Assembly (NCBI GenBank): GCA_029449235.1
Contig: JANATG010000013.1
Location: 1,550,001-1,614,000, forward strand
DNA length: 64,000 nt
Direction: 5' to 3'
Source: Linnemannia schmuckeri
Lineage: Eukaryota > Mortierellomycota > Mortierellomycetes > Mortierellales > Mortierellaceae
Shown: piece after piece, positions 45,575-57,892 of the stretch
Layout of the letters: each line of letters starts with the position of its first letter
How positions within the stretch are numbered: the first letter of the stretch is position 1
The notes under the pieces: model-generated
Databases searched by the model: none
The model's input: only the letters and a program-made list of their open reading frames with translations
Told to the model about the DNA's origin: nothing
Program-made: the position numbers and the translations under genes

Positions 45575-46640
45575 TTGGAGGACTTGCATGAAGGAAACGA
45601 CTTTGAAAGGATTCAGAGGATACACGAAGAATTCCACTTGGGTATTGACTCTACCTTCGCCAATATCAAGAAGGTCTACACAGGACAAGGAATTATACCA
45701 GCGAACTCAGGAAGTGGTCAGGGCTGTTTTCTCTGTCAGCGATATTCTTTTTTTTTCTTCGTTTTTTTTTCTAAGTAGGCTGATCCACATTCCTTCAAAT
45801 GCGAGGATCGCCTCTCCATATCGCCTTTTTCATTTTTTTTTTTTTTTGTTTCCCCTTTCTCCCTGCTCCTTTGCTAACGGTCGTTCCACAACGCTTCCTT
45901 GCCATTTCATGCTGCCATCAAGAGATACTTACACAAAGGGACCTGCTTGAGACTACTATTCTTGCCAACTGTTAGCGAGATGTATTTCTATAACCTCCCT
46001 GATCAACATCATTATGCAGCTCCTACCATCCTACTCTCTCGTCAACAGTATTTGTACTCTAACCGCTCGGCGCCGACTATCAATCCTTATTTGCGTCCAC
46101 CACCCAGTCTCAAAAAGAAGTCCAACGCCAATCACCAATTCAACGCCAACCGACACCATGCCTCGAATCTTTCTGACAATGACCCCGACGAGCCTCAGCA
46201 TGATGCTGTTCCAGCCAACGTCAACCACCATGATCCAACGCTGTACGATCCTGCCGCAAGTAACGGTCGTATTAAATCAAAAGCTGCAGTCAAGGCAACA
46301 TTGGCTCACAACACCAATACCAACACTACTTCGTTTGGATCCATTGCCTCATCTCCTGCAAGCGATACCTGTTCCTCCTGTCTCTGGAACCCTTGCTTCA
46401 TTCGGCACTGGTGTACAGTTTTACACTCTTCAGGACGGTAGCAAACAATCGACCGTCTGCGCGCCCAAATTGAGCATGACAGACAAGCAGCAGCCTTTTG
46501 CAAAGCGACGGCTCAATCAAACCTCATCCAGATCCGAGAGAACGAGCGACAACTTGCTGCCGCACAGCAACGAGCCGCCGAGCCTGAGCGAGTGGTCTCA
46601 CTTAATGCTATCACCCTCGATCCTACAAACCTAGTGCACA
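45575..46640 (+). pseudogene. degenerate gag-like coding debris
   Basis: Coding-like texts occur in changing plus-strand frames. They include GNDFERIQRIHEEFHLGIDS and FANIKKVYTGQG near 45590-45700. A 180-codon frame at 45899-46441 is rich in Asn, Pro and His (NLSDNDPDEPQHDAVPANV). After a frame change near 46440 comes a coiled-coil segment (IDRLRAQIEHDRQAAA, QIRENERQLAAAQQRAAEPE) ending near 46640. The mix of disordered and coiled-coil text beside an LTR and a reverse-transcriptase fossil suggests a decayed retroelement gag region. Homology is not proven. Confidence 0.35.
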
Positions 46641-48076
46641 ACACACTCAACTTGTGCATACTGGTCAAAACCAAGTCCTCTTGAAGTTAGGTGCTGTAAT
46701 ATTGCAGTAACACTTTTCTTTCCCATCTTTATTCTTTCCTCCATCCTAACACCAGCGATGTAAAAGTACCCAATCACAAAAATAAACACTTCCTCACTTC
46801 TTCTTTAAATATAGTTCCACTCCTTTCCTCAACAGTATAGCATCTTCGTAGGTGTGAATCTCGCTAGGAGATTCCTTTCTATCTCTATTCCTATTTCTTT
46901 TTTTTTTATTGACAACAGCATAATAAAAATCACTTCTTTACCTGTTTTTCCTCTTCATGTCTGCTATTTTATTGTATATGCAGCCTTTATTTTACTTTTT
47001 TATTGTTTTTTTTTTGTTTATTTTTCACTTCTCTTCTTGTCTTTTATGCTGTATACTCAAGGATCAGGTTGGTTCGGGCGATGAACACATAGTTGACGCA
47101 GGCGCGTTAAAGAGTATTTGGTCAATGTCCGCGACAATTCATCGCTGAATATTTCTTTGTGTGGCCTTGACAGAATGCATTGCTGGGTTGTCTGATACTT
47201 GTAAGTTGAAAAAATGTGGAGTGAAATAGTGGTGTCGGAGGTTTTTTTTATCCTATTCTTTGTGGCATGAATGATCTTTGGTGAAGCGCCTACTTTTCTT
47301 TTTTTTTTCCTTTAATTGGTTGATTGCATGTCATATTGGCACCCTAAAGCGTAAATCCTGTAGCTGTGGGTGGCAGCAATCTAGAGCTGATTGCTGTGGG
47401 AGCGCCTTTTTCTTTTAGGAACGGTGGGACACAATATCGTAGGTATGAGAGGTTACAGCCGAGCTTGTGGGACGTAGTTGTCAATTAAGTAGAATGGTAT
47501 ATGCAATTAGAGAGGGTTGAGGGGTGAACATGATGAATGTGATGCCCGCTTCGGAAGAGACGGCAAAAATAATTTCGATCACCCACTGTCTACTAAGTGA
47601 TGGTGTGGGGCGAGTGAGGAAAGAGAGCGGAACTAGAGTGGCAGACTTGAGTAGATGCAGCAACAGTTTGATTCCCACATGAGAAAGTGACACTCTCTTT
47701 CTTCAAAATATGTCTCCGACTTTCTTGCTTCCTTATGATTCTTTCCCTCTCCCTTCACTTCCACTCTAACCAACCAAATTTCCAGCCGGCTCTTTTTCAC
47801 ACCGACACTTTCACTCTTTCTTTCTTTCACACTTTTACACTTTACCCTTCCCTTTCTCACACTTCACTCGTTGCCCGCATCACTCCCCCTCCCTACTCTC
47901 TCTGTCTCAATCCTTCCTTTCCTTTCCTTTCTTTTCCTTTGCTCTCCTCTTCCCCCCCTCTTCCCTTCTCTCCTTCTCTCTCCTCTCCTCTCTCCTCCTC
48001 TTTCTTTCTCCCTATTTCGCTCCCATCACACGGACACACCAATTACCAACTACCAAGCCAAACAGAACTCAACCAA
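46641..48076. other. intergenic, leader of the next gene
   Basis: T-rich sequence, then an extreme CT-rich leader at about 47850-48060. The open frame upstream of 48077 is low-complexity leader, not protein. Confidence 0.4.
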
Positions 48077-50232
48077 ATGACAACCTCATCCATCCTGACT
48101 CCGCCTCTGTCCCCCAAATCAACCCCGACAGATATGCTCCTCTCTTCTTCTTCTTCTTCTTCTTCAAAGACTCAATCCAACAACCCGTTGACACAGATCC
48201 TGGTTCTATACCACAAGGCAACATCCACTTTCCTCCTCCGCCAACTCGCCGCCGCTTATTCGACCTCTCTTGAGGCTATTGAGCTCCTCGCAAGGACCAA
48301 CCAGGACTATGGTCTTGATCACTCGGACAACATCAACACCCAACGATCATTCTACGTTCTTAAGCAGAAGCTCTGGATTTTGCATTCGACTATCTATGGC
48401 GCCATGTTGACCGATCGTGCTGCTTCCGAGGAGTCTAAAGGAAACAGTGGTGGATTGTTGAATGGTGTCCGGAAAAGAGTTTCGGGATCGAGCTCAAAGG
48501 ATAGTCCGGAAAAGCTGGTCAAGGATTTGTGGAAGAGACTTGTGGATGATTATGCTGGATCGGAAGGTGATGTCGATGGTCAAGTCATGGTTCCCTTGTA
48601 AGTTACTTCTTTCGTTGTCTTTGTCATCTTTTTTTAATTGTTTGTTTTTTTAGTGTGGGTGGGTAAGAGGGTGGGTGAGTGGGTAGGTGAGTTGATATTA
48701 GGCTGGTTGGGAGGGTTAAAGGAGATGATACATTTGGTCAATTGCATGTCGGTCCGACACCCTCTTTTGTTTTATTTCTTGCTCGGCTGGCCAGCCAAGG
48801 AAGGGAGAGAGAGAACAGAGCGTTTGGATCATACCTCATCATCGTGCATGGACAAGTCTGGATTGAATTGACAAGTAACAGACACAAGGCAAATATGGTA
48901 TGGTGTGAAATGAGAACATCACTGAAAAAAGTAACAAAAAGATCAGGAGTAATTAAAAGTAAAGATAATGATTAAGCGAACATTGACAAGAGGGCATTGT
49001 AAGTACAAGAGAAAGCACAAAAATGCGAAGGAAGGAGAGTAGAAAAGAACAAGAGCCAGTCGAAAGTAGTCGAAAAAAAGGAAAGGGGAGATATGAGAAA
49101 AAGGAAGATATAGCAAGAAGATGATCAACCTAACATTGAAATAACCAATTGTTTCTTTCACTACCTTCAACTTTGATAGCGTGATGTTGTGCGTACAGCA
49201 AAAGCTGTACACTTTGGCGAGACAAATCGTGGAGGCATACTTGGCAACAATCCCTGAAGGCATGTTGATTCATCTGGAGACGGCGGCTGGCGTTTCTTTG
49301 AGCCCTGAGGGACCCAAGGACCCATTGATGACCAACTACGAGCGATTGGTCGAACTGTACCTGATCCATGTCCTTGCCAAGCTCGGTGAATGGACCTCTG
49401 CCACCGGCTTTTTGCAGTACAACACCGTCCTCTCTGACTCTTCCAAGAAGGTATTTTATACATATAGAAATGCTGTATTTTCAGGGACAGGAGCGAAATT
49501 TAGAACACAGAGAGAAACGACAGAAAAAACGACAGAGAAAAGAGAAATAGAGAGAGAACAAAGAGAGAACAGAAAGGGAAACGACAAAGAACAGAGCAAG
49601 GTGCTTCCATGGAACTAATATATGCCTTTACTTCTATATGATAATGTAATTAGTCGTATGGCAAGATTCTGGACAAGCTGCACCAAAAGTCGTTGCGACC
49701 TAAAAAGACAAAGACCTCGCTTCCTTCGCTCGCGGACTCGAGGTCGACCAACACTTCTGCCTCGACCTCGGTTTCTTCGACCTCTGTCTCGTCTCCTACA
49801 CTTTCATCCGCATCAACCATGGGATCTCCTGCTACAGCTCATACTCTGGAACCCAGGAGCAACGGATCTTCGTCATCTCAACAGCCCAACATCACAACAG
49901 CAGCAGCTACCTCTGTAACGAAAAAGGCCACTACGGCAGTTGTCGCTTCTTCAGGTCGCTCAAAGATCGCAGTGGGCAAGAAGGAATCAGCAACGACTGT
50001 TCAGGCAACGAAGGTACAAGGACGACTGATGATTCTGCTTCAGCACTATGTTGACCAGATCAAGGCCATGTCAAGTCAGATGGGAGCGAACCAGCTGATG
50101 GTGATTGTGGGGTTGGTGGTGTTTATGGGAGTTTTGTCGCGCAACCGGACTAGGGCATCGAAATATCTCAAGGCGGCGGCCAACAAAGTGATGCAGACTG
50201 TCAAGATGGGCACCACCGTCACTAGTATCTGA
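48077..50232 (+). CDS. tail-anchored TPR-like protein, Pex26/Pex15-like candidate
   Basis: Exons 48077..48597, 49180..49450 and 49654..50232 (phases 2 and 0) encode 456 residues. A Ser-rich N-terminus with an 8-Ser run (TCT/TTC repeats in DNA) is followed by a helical region (LVLYHKATSTFLLRQLAAAY, FYVLKQKLWILHSTIYG) and a second helical block (VMLCVQQKLYTLARQIVEAY, NYERLVELYLIHVLAKLGEW). Then comes a long Ser/Thr/Ala-rich linker and one membrane helix (LMVIVGLVVFMGVLSRNR) about 35 residues from the basic C-terminus. TPR-like helices plus a C-terminal anchor fit the peroxisomal receptor-recycling anchors Pex26/Pex15, which bind the Pex1-Pex6 AAA complex. These evolve fast, and I cannot prove the identity. 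The gene structure itself is well supported. Confidence 0.7.
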
Positions 50233-51537
50233 GAGCACCTTTTTTTTTTGGGAAAGTCATGCCAGCCGATGCACATGGGATTTTTGGAAGGACACCCGCA
50301 ACCAAACCATTAAAAAAATAACAATAATATAGTGCATGCAATTGATTGTTATATTTTTGATCCTGTTTTGCTCTGAATACGTTAACCAACAGGTTCACCT
50401 TTCCTTGGACGACATCCAGAGAATAAAGCAGCCCAGCCCAGCCCGGAACCTGCTTTTTAGATCGGAATGAGCTGGTTGGTGCTCCCGTGACTGGATGCTT
50501 AAGAAGATGGAAGTGGGGTGATGTTTTTTTTTTTTTTGTCTGATTAAAAATTCAATCCGTCTCAGTCGGTGATTGATCGTCCACAGTGCGTCCAGTGGGA
50601 AGTGGCCTGTTGTTTGTCTGTCTGCCTGTCTATTTGACGAGAAGAGAAGAAAAAAGAGAAGGTTCATTTTCGACGAATGCTCTCATTCGCATTATCTTAT
50701 TTTGAACTCACTCAACACCCCCATCCTCTTTTTTTTTCGTCTCGTCTTCATACCTGCACCCTTTTTCATTTCTCTTCTTTCACTTCACGCTCCCTTCTTC
50801 CCGCGTTTCTTTTCCTCTTACTCTCCACCTCTACCAACAGTCCACGCTCCTTCAAGCCGTTTTTGTTTGCTATTCGCACTTTTACACACGCTCACTCACT
50901 CTCTCCTTCTCAGTACACATCCTTGCTCCTTGCTCGTAGCTCCTTGCTCCTTGCTCGTAGCTCCTTGCCCCTTGCTCGTAGCTCCTTGCTCCACATCCTT
51001 CCTCCTTGAACCGCACACACATACATTCACGCCACCATAACCACCACCCGCCCCAGGTACAATCTTCACCCTCAGGGACAACAGAACCCGGCAACAAACC
51101 TTCAAAGACAAAATAACCACGCTGCGCTGCGAGTTCCCTTTTTTTCCATCTTTGTCCGTCCGTCATTCCTTCCTTCGCTCCTGTGATTCCAACCTCGCCC
51201 AAACCAGACCCCGGCTGGTTCCCCATTTTTTTTCCATGAAATTCATTCTCTGAATCACGCCACTCTGTCATTCCAGTCTCTGTTCATCCTTTTTTCGCTC
51301 TCCAACTGAAAAAACTCACTTTCTACACCTCCACAATGAAAACACGCCACACTTGACACAAAATATACGTCAAACTGACCGTCCCCCTTTGTTTCTTTCT
51401 TTTCTCCTTGCCCTTGCTCGTCCGTCGTCGTCTTGTTCTTGATAGGTTCCCAACAGCATACTACTTTCAAGAACCCTGCGCATCTAACACCTCTCTATTG
51501 TCTATAACATCAGAAAAGAGGAAAAAAAGATATAAGA
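50233..51537. other. leader region of the START-domain gene
   Basis: CT-rich sequence with a 21-bp tandem repeat. It may be promoter and long 5' leader of the gene at 51538. Open frames on both strands are low in complexity. Confidence 0.4.
50921..50992. repeat. 21-bp tandem repeat, 3.4 copies
   Basis: The unit CCTTGCTCCTTGCTCGTAGCT is repeated at 50921, 50942 and 50963 (one mismatch) and partly at 50984. It makes a short repetitive stretch about 550 bp upstream of the START gene. Confidence 0.8.
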
Positions 51538-53677
51538 ATGGCGGAGGCCCCACAGTCACCGTTGGCAATGCTTGTTCTCGTTACACCTTACACCGTCCTC
51601 TACATTGTCAACCAGCGTATGTATTCGTATCATGAAATGCTGCTCGACTTTTTTTTTGGGCCAGTTGCAATAATCCCCAAGCGGCGCACATACCCTCTTA
51701 CCCTTCCCTCCTTGCCCTCCGACTTTCTCCCCACAGACAACAACAACTTATGTGGATGATCATAAAACGATATGAATTACAATACAACTGACACACTCAC
51801 CTCTTTTTTCTATTTTACTGTGTTATGTCATCGTGCACTCCGCCCACCTCTCCCCCTCCGTGGCTCTCTCTGCCCGATGCCCTTTATCTTCTTCTCTACC
51901 ACTAGTCTTTTTGCAAGGGATATTGGACAAGATCCATTACCTTTTCTTTGAACTCATCTTTGTGCTCGCCTTCCGCAAGGTCTTTGGACTCCCCGATCTC
52001 ACCGAGCGGTTCTTCCCCTCTCAACAGCGAGGCATCCAGTCTGCAGAAGGAAAGAAGCCCCTCAAGACCAACCTTGCCAACTACCCAACCCTCAACAGCA
52101 GCAACCTTGCTGTAAAAGCAACGACCATAGCGAGCACGACGGCCTGTGGTACATTAGCGGGAACTCCTCTTGGAACTACAACAGCAGCAGCGAATATGAC
52201 CAGGACCAGGACAACGACAGTCAAGACAACCTCCTTTCAGGATGGGTTCAAAACCCCCTACGAGGCCGATATATCTCAATCTCCAGTCTCACCAAGACCC
52301 TCCACCCTCATCAAACCTTTAATCAAAGCTATGCCGTACGCACAAGAGCTGGGCGCGATGGAGAAACAACTTCTGGATTATATCAACAACACCGAGATTT
52401 GGGACAAAGTCTACACGGATCCAGCTTCGTCCGAGATGGCGATCGAGGTCTTTCAGTACAAGGCCCGCCCAATGTGCTACAAGATCATTGCCCAAATGTG
52501 CAATACTCCTGCGGTCACGTTCGATACCCTCTGCGATCTGGAGAACCGTTTGGCTTGGGACCCCATGTGCGTTGAGGCCAAGGTTTTGAAGGAGGTCACT
52601 CCGGGGACGACTGTGCAGTATATCAGGACCAAGGCTGTTTGGCCGACTGCGTCGAGAGACACGGTTGTGTTAGGAACTGTCAAGGATTTGGGCGAGCAGG
52701 GATTGTTCATGGTCAATGCCAGTATTGAGTTTGAGGCCATGCCTGAGAGGGTTCAGGAGAAGATTGTCAGAATGCAGACTGCGGTTGCTGGACATGTTAT
52801 AACGCCCTTGGATGGAAATCGCAGCAGGCTGACACAGATCGTTGATGCGGATATGAAGGGATGGATCCCTGACAAAGTCATTCAAATGGGTACGTTCCTG
52901 TTTGCTATATATGAACGCGGTTTTAAGTACCCGTGCATATTGGGTTGGCAAAAAAAAACTTCTTTTCTAACCTTTGCTTGCAATTCATTAAAACTAGTGT
53001 CGACGAAGGCGGTTCCGGATGGTCTGAGGGCGGTGAACAAACTACTGCCAAAAATCGACCCCTACCAGGACTCGAAAGTGCTCGTCAAGGCAGCCAAGGC
53101 TCAGCAGGAAATTGACGCCACTTTGATCGCGCCCCGCCCTAACAGCAACAACTCTGGCGAATCCATGCTCAAGGGACACCAGAACGATTTGGACGAGGAC
53201 CCTGCTGAGAAGGCTGTCGAGGATCTGTCGACTCTCGAGAGCAAAGATAACGAGGATGTTGACGTCAGTGACGATGATGGAGAGACCAACGACATGAAGG
53301 GTCGATCGGCGACGCATGAGTTGAGACGTCAGAGGAGTGAAGGCGACATTTCGTTGTCGACCCTTGCAGAGCGCTTGCGGGCCGTTGAGGCCAAGATTGG
53401 GATCGATCGCAGAAGTGTACGATCCCGTCGTCAGCAACAACAAGACTCCGCTTCAAAGGAAAGCAAAGATAATGACGTTCGGAAGGGATCAGGAACCAGC
53501 AATGCCGGAGCGGGAGCGCTGGAAAAGATCAAGTCTGGAAGCACGTTCCGTGTCTTCTGGGAGGGGATCAAGGAGAACTTGGGGTTCGGAGCCAAGGGCA
53601 AGGGGAGCAAGATCATGGTCGCTGTTCTTGTGGTTGCGATCCTTGGGTCTAGCCTTGCCAAGTTTAAGCGGCGATGA
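51538..53677 (+). CDS. START-domain lipid-transfer membrane protein
   Basis: Exons 51538..51616, 51906..52889 and 52998..53677 (both junctions phase 1) give 580 residues. The N-terminus has two hydrophobic segments (LAMLVLVTPYTVLYIVNQLF, YLFFELIFVLAFRKVFG). A START domain follows at about 150-370. It includes DYINNTEIWDKVYTDP, LENRLAWDPMCVEAKVLKEV, TKAVWPTASRDTVVLGTV, SRLTQIVDADMKGWIPDKVI and, across the last junction, the typical ending VIQM-VSTKAVPDGLRAVNKLL. An acidic, charged linker (EDPAEKAVEDLSTLESKDNE) leads to a C-terminal helix (KIMVAVLVVAILGSSLAKF). The domain binds sterols or phospholipids in relatives. Membrane helices at both ends suggest anchoring at an organelle membrane or contact site. 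The exon 2/3 intron is open in frame, so an unspliced reading would add a spurious 36-residue insert. Confidence 0.82.
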
Positions 53678-54272
53678 GAGGGAAAAGACGATGTGATCTG
53701 CAAGTTCAGTTTTCCCCTATACCCCACCATACAACACACAACACACAACTCACAACACACACAAACTGTATACTATAATTCCTAGGGCCCACAGCATAAC
53801 AACCAGATAGTCGTAATAATACTCACCACACTTCATCATGTTCAAATGATTGGTTTTACCCTCCCTTGATTCGTGTCTCGGGAATTCCGCGTTTTGCTTG
53901 CTTTCCAGTTGCAAGGCTATTTTTGTGCGTGTTCAACTCAAATACTGGCCATGGACGAAACTTCCCTTGACTAGGCTTATCCGTTTTCCGGCTATGGTAC
54001 CTTCGAGACGATAGAGGACCTGCTTTGTGACCTGTGTGCACACTCATACACTAATCAAATTGATCGTTAATTGTCTGACTGATTGGGACCTGTGTTCCAG
54101 CCAATTGGTCAGTCATAGAGAGAAAGGTAATTGATCAGCTAAGCCACAGCGGCTTAGTCAATTTCAACTTCTTTCTTTTCTTCCTTCTTTGGGACATTGG
54201 TCGACGAATGACAAACGCTTGGAAGGGGGAGAACCAAAATTAGGGGAAGGAGGGAACAAACAAAAAAAAAAG
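53678..54272. other. intergenic, no gene seen
   Basis: CA-rich 3' flank of the START gene and promoter of pirin 1. No supported gene. Confidence 0.4.
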
Positions 54273-54279
54273 TATAAAA
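54273..54279 (+). promoter_or_regulatory. TATA box of pirin gene 1
   Basis: TATAAAA 151 bp upstream of the ATG. The stretch from here to the start codon (TAACCAACGTCTGGCTCAAC, CTCCCTCCTTCATCTCAAC) is shared with pirin gene 2, so the core promoter was duplicated too. Confidence 0.6.
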
Positions 54280-54423
54280 GTAACCAACGTCTGGCTCAAC
54301 TCCCTCCTTCATCTCAACAAAAAACAATATCTTATCCTCACTCGACTACTACAAACAGTCTTCTTCATTACTCCCATTCACTTAACTACTCCTCTCCCTA
54401 CAACAACAAGACAACTACTCAAA

Positions 54424-55308
54424 ATGGCTGCTACCTCTACCTCTCTTTCCCGATCCATCACAAAGTCAGTCCTCTCAAGGGAACAGTCCGAGGGTGTCGG
54501 TGCTCGTGTCCGTAGATCCATCGGACGTCCCGAACTCCGTAACCACGACCCTTTCCTCATGCTCGATGAGTTCAACGTCGACAAGAACGGCGGCTTCCCC
54601 GACCACCCACACCGTGGTTTCGAGACGGTGACCTACATGCTCGAGGGTCAGTTCCAGCACGAGGACTTTGCAGGACACAAGGGAACCATCGGACCTGGCG
54701 ACTTGCAGTGGATGACCGCTGGTCGTGGTATTGTCCACTCGGAAATGCCTGTCAAGTCACAGACCCGTGCTCATGGACTCCAGCTCTGGATCAACTTGCC
54801 CAAGGAACACAAGATGTGTGAGCCTCAGTACCAGGAACTCCTCGATGGACAGATCCCTCGTGCTACTCCTCAAGACGGTGTCGTTGTCAAGGTCATTGCT
54901 GGCGAGTCTCATGGTGTCAAGTCACAGATCTACACTCGCACACCCACCATGTATCTCGACTTCAAGATGGATAAGAACAAGACTGTCACCCAGACCATCC
55001 CCTCGACCTACACTGGCTTCATCTATATGCTCAAAGGAACTGCATTCATTGGCGACAAGGGATTCGAGGGCAAGGCTCACCACACTCTCACACTTTCGGA
55101 GGACGGTGCCACGACAGTCAAGATCCAGACCAAGGACGAGGATGCACACTTTGTATTCATTGCCGGTGAACCCCTGAAGGAGCCCATTGTGCAGCACGGA
55201 CCCTTTGTCATGAACTCGTCCGAGGAGATCTATGACACGTTTGTGGACTACCAGAACAACAAGAATGGATTCGAACGCGCCCGCAACTGGCGTTCTACCA
55301 TTGCTTAG
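54424..55308 (+). CDS. pirin-family protein, copy 1
   Basis: A single exon of 294 residues. The N-terminal cupin holds the metal site H61, H63, H105, E107 (DHPHRGFETVTYMLEGQF, AGRGIVHSEMP). The second cupin ends the protein. Signature texts: SEGVGARVRRSIGRPELRNH, GTIGPGDLQWMTAG, HGLQLWINLP. Pirins are iron-binding double-cupin proteins; some act as redox-sensing transcription co-factors and others as quercetin 2,3-dioxygenases. Which applies here cannot be told. The last start-proximal residues differ from copy 2, but from SRSITKSV onward the two proteins differ at one position (Ile/Val in KSQ-I-YTRT). It is convergent with the membrane protein gene at 55537-57049, and the pair is repeated downstream. 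Confidence 0.93.
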   Translation: MAATSTSLSRSITKSVLSREQSEGVGARVRRSIGRPELRNHDPFLMLDEFNVDKNGGFPDHPHRGFETVTYMLEGQFQHEDFAGHKGTIGPGDLQWMTAGRGIVHSEMPVKSQTRAHGLQLWINLPKEHKMCEPQYQELLDGQIPRATPQDGVVVKVIAGESHGVKSQIYTRTPTMYLDFKMDKNKTVTQTIPSTYTGFIYMLKGTAFIGDKGFEGKAHHTLTLSEDGATTVKIQTKDEDAHFVFIAGEPLKEPIVQHGPFVMNSSEEIYDTFVDYQNNKNGFERARNWRSTIA

Positions 55309-55536
55309 ATCTCTTTTTCTTCTTCTTCCTTGTTTCCTTTTGTACCATATGTAAAATAAAAATTTAAATGAACAAACATACAAACAAAACTTATTGTGAC
55401 CAAAATGTGCATGGTGACAAAGCTGAACATGACCCTTTATACATTTTCTTTTATTTCTTGCTGACTTTCTTGAGAAACAAATAAGTAAACAAAGAGCAAA
55501 AAAAAAAAAAAAGTCGATGACAGCTAGCGTGTTGAT

Positions 55537-57049
55537 TTATGATCGGCCTCCTCGGTAAATGTCATCCATAGCACCCAGCTTTTCTACCCTCAACTCTCTC
55601 TCCCGACTCAAATCCGTCGCCCTCGCAACCCTAGCATTACGCGCCTTCAGATCAATCACCGGCCTCCAAACAACCCAAAGTCTCCCCACATAAAACAATG
55701 TAGCACCAGTCATATACGAGACGCGAATATGAATGACCTCTTCGTCCGTGTAGTTCTCAGCAAAATCCCTGAATATGGTGCCACCCTCATCGTCGTCAAT
55801 GGTCCCTGCAAGTTCTGTCCAGTTCTTTTTGAGATCTTTTTTCCAAAACCCCATGTTGGTATCGAGGATTTGGTATGCGGTTGTTATACAGAAGGAATAG
55901 AAGAGCCATTGGGTCAGGACGAAAGACTTGCGGTAGAGGATGTACAGCCCAGCGACGCCTTGGAGAAATGAGATTGCGAACACGGCGTACTCACGTGCTG
56001 TGCATTCACAAATAAAAGAAAAAAAAAGTAGGAAAAAAAAGAACGTTAAACAAAATAAAAGCCCGTTATCCTCAATGCAAAGAAGCGAAACGTGAGAGCA
56101 AGTGGATAAAATTCCCTTTCCTGGCGACTCCGTTTACCTGAGTGATGATGCACCGACGCAAAGTGAGGAATATGGTTTGTGCCATCGTAAATCAACCACA
56201 GGAACCAAATCGCCATAAAGAGACGAGGCCATGTTGGCACCCTCAGTTGCAATCGACTCATGTCTGCCTCGGTCTTGAACCCCTCCACAGACGATGCCGA
56301 GGCAACAGGTGTAGGAAGCTCCTTGTCAGAGGAGAACAGAAGGTGGTGATGGCGTCCCTGTTGTTCCTCACGCTCAAGGTCCAATTGACGCCTTTGGTTT
56401 AAAATGGCCTTCAATCCGAAACCAAGTACCAAATGAAGACCACAGTCTATCCAAAACTTGATCTCATTCAACGGTTGTGGCGTTGTTGTTTGTTGAGGCA
56501 ACGACGACAATGGTTGATCCTGCTGACTGGATTTGAATGCTGTTGTTGTCGCACCAGTCAAGTTGTTTGAACGGACACCGTTCTTTGGAAGTGGAACAAA
56601 ATAGTACAGGGTTTCGCCGTAGACAGTAGCAAAGTAAAACAAGGCTGCGCCAGTCAGCCAGAGGTTGAAGGCAAACTGGGTAGTTCTTGTTGATGTCTTA
56701 TAGACGGCGACATAGATCCTGTGGAGGTCGATTGCGATTCCGATGGCCATATAGGTGTAAAAGGCTTTGTATATAAGGGCTACATCCTCTTCGGTCTCAT
56801 CTAAGCGTGGGCGAGAGAGTGATACAGTTAAAAACAGATGTCATTAAGTTTTTTTAAGGACTGCTCGATTGATGATAGACCTGGTGTCAAGTTAATTGTG
56901 TTGCAGTAAGGAAGTTGGTTACCTGGACGCGTCCAGGGGTAGCGAAAAGGACCAGTTCGCAGAGAGTCGACAAGTGTGTACAGTGAGAGAGAGGCAACAA
57001 CAATGCGAGGCCAGGGCTGACGAAGATGTGGAAGCAGTAGCGCCGACAT
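55537..57049 (-). CDS. multi-pass membrane protein, unknown family, copy 1
   Basis: Minus-strand exons 57049..56923, 56800..56138 and 55997..55537 (both junctions phase 1) give 416 residues. About eight hydrophobic segments are visible, among them WPRIVVASLSLYTLVDSL, FYTYMAIGIAIDLHRIYVAV, FAFNLWLTGAALFYFATVYG, WIDCGLHLVLGFGLKAIL, RLFMAIWFLWLIYD, YAVFAISFLQGVAGLYILYR and SYMTGATLFYVGRLWVVWRP. A cytosol- or lumen-facing loop has ASASSVEGFKTEA, and the tail is basic (LKARNARVARATDLSRER). I do not recognise a family or a catalytic motif. The same gene, much diverged, lies at 59201-60669 with identical exon phases. Confidence 0.8.
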
Positions 57050-57747
57050 TTTTTGTAGGCAGAGTAAAGGCGCGTAAATAATGATGTGTATGTGGATGTA
57101 CGTTTGTAGTGAGAAGGAAAAAGGTGGGTGGAAAGGATTGAAAAGTCAGGAAAGAAAAAATGAGTGAGTGTCTGTAGTGACTGTATGCTGTCTCGCAACA
57201 TTTTGGGCCATTTGAGATGTAACTCAGCGCCCCTTGAGCACCCGCATTCTTTCAAAAATAAATAGTCGATGGTGGTTTCGCTCAAGCTGCCTTGCCACTT
57301 GAAGAGAAAGAGGTTTTCAGAGTCTCTAGCTGAACATACATGCATGCATTGCGGGGGATAGTAACTACTGTTGCTATCCAGGTCAAGCAATCATTTTTGT
57401 TCCAGATATAACACCTCGTGAGATTCCTTCCTCTTTTCGCATTGATAAAGTACAAGCTTAAAGCGCACTGGTAAGTTTTAGTCTTTCTTTATTAGCAGAC
57501 TCATTTGCTCTCTCCTATATCTGCTGCCTATATTGCATGATGTCGCTCCGCTACAGGGAAAGGGAGGAACCTTCTTGTTGAAAAGGACCTGTCTTCTCGC
57601 CTTCTGGGACCAGTTCTTGATTAGACATATCGAATGCTTAATCAGAAAAAGATTTCTAAGCCACCCGTCCATCCAGCTTATCAACTCTCACTGGCCATTG
57701 GTCATCGAATTATCAATTGAGTAGGAAAGGAGGGAGCGACAAAAAAG
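57050..57747. other. spacer between the two duplicated units
   Basis: No supported gene. Unit 2 similarity resumes close to the TATA box at 57748. Confidence 0.4.
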
Positions 57748-57754
57748 TATAAAA
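57748..57754 (+). promoter_or_regulatory. TATA box of pirin gene 2
   Basis: TATAAAA 145 bp upstream of the ATG at 57893, in a block nearly identical to the pirin 1 promoter core. Confidence 0.6.
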
Positions 57755-57892
57755 GCAACCGACGTCTGGCTCAACTCCCTCCTTCATCTCAACAAAAAAT
57801 AACATCTTCACTTGACTACTACAACAGTCTGCAACTTTTCCATTCACTCAACTACTCTTCCCTACTCAACAACAACAAGACAACTACTCAAA

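Noticed and set aside
47687..48076. N-terminal extension of the 48077 gene
   Set aside because: The sequence is a CT-rich leader giving Ser/Pro/Leu/Phe-only text; the ATG at 48077 begins normal coding composition.
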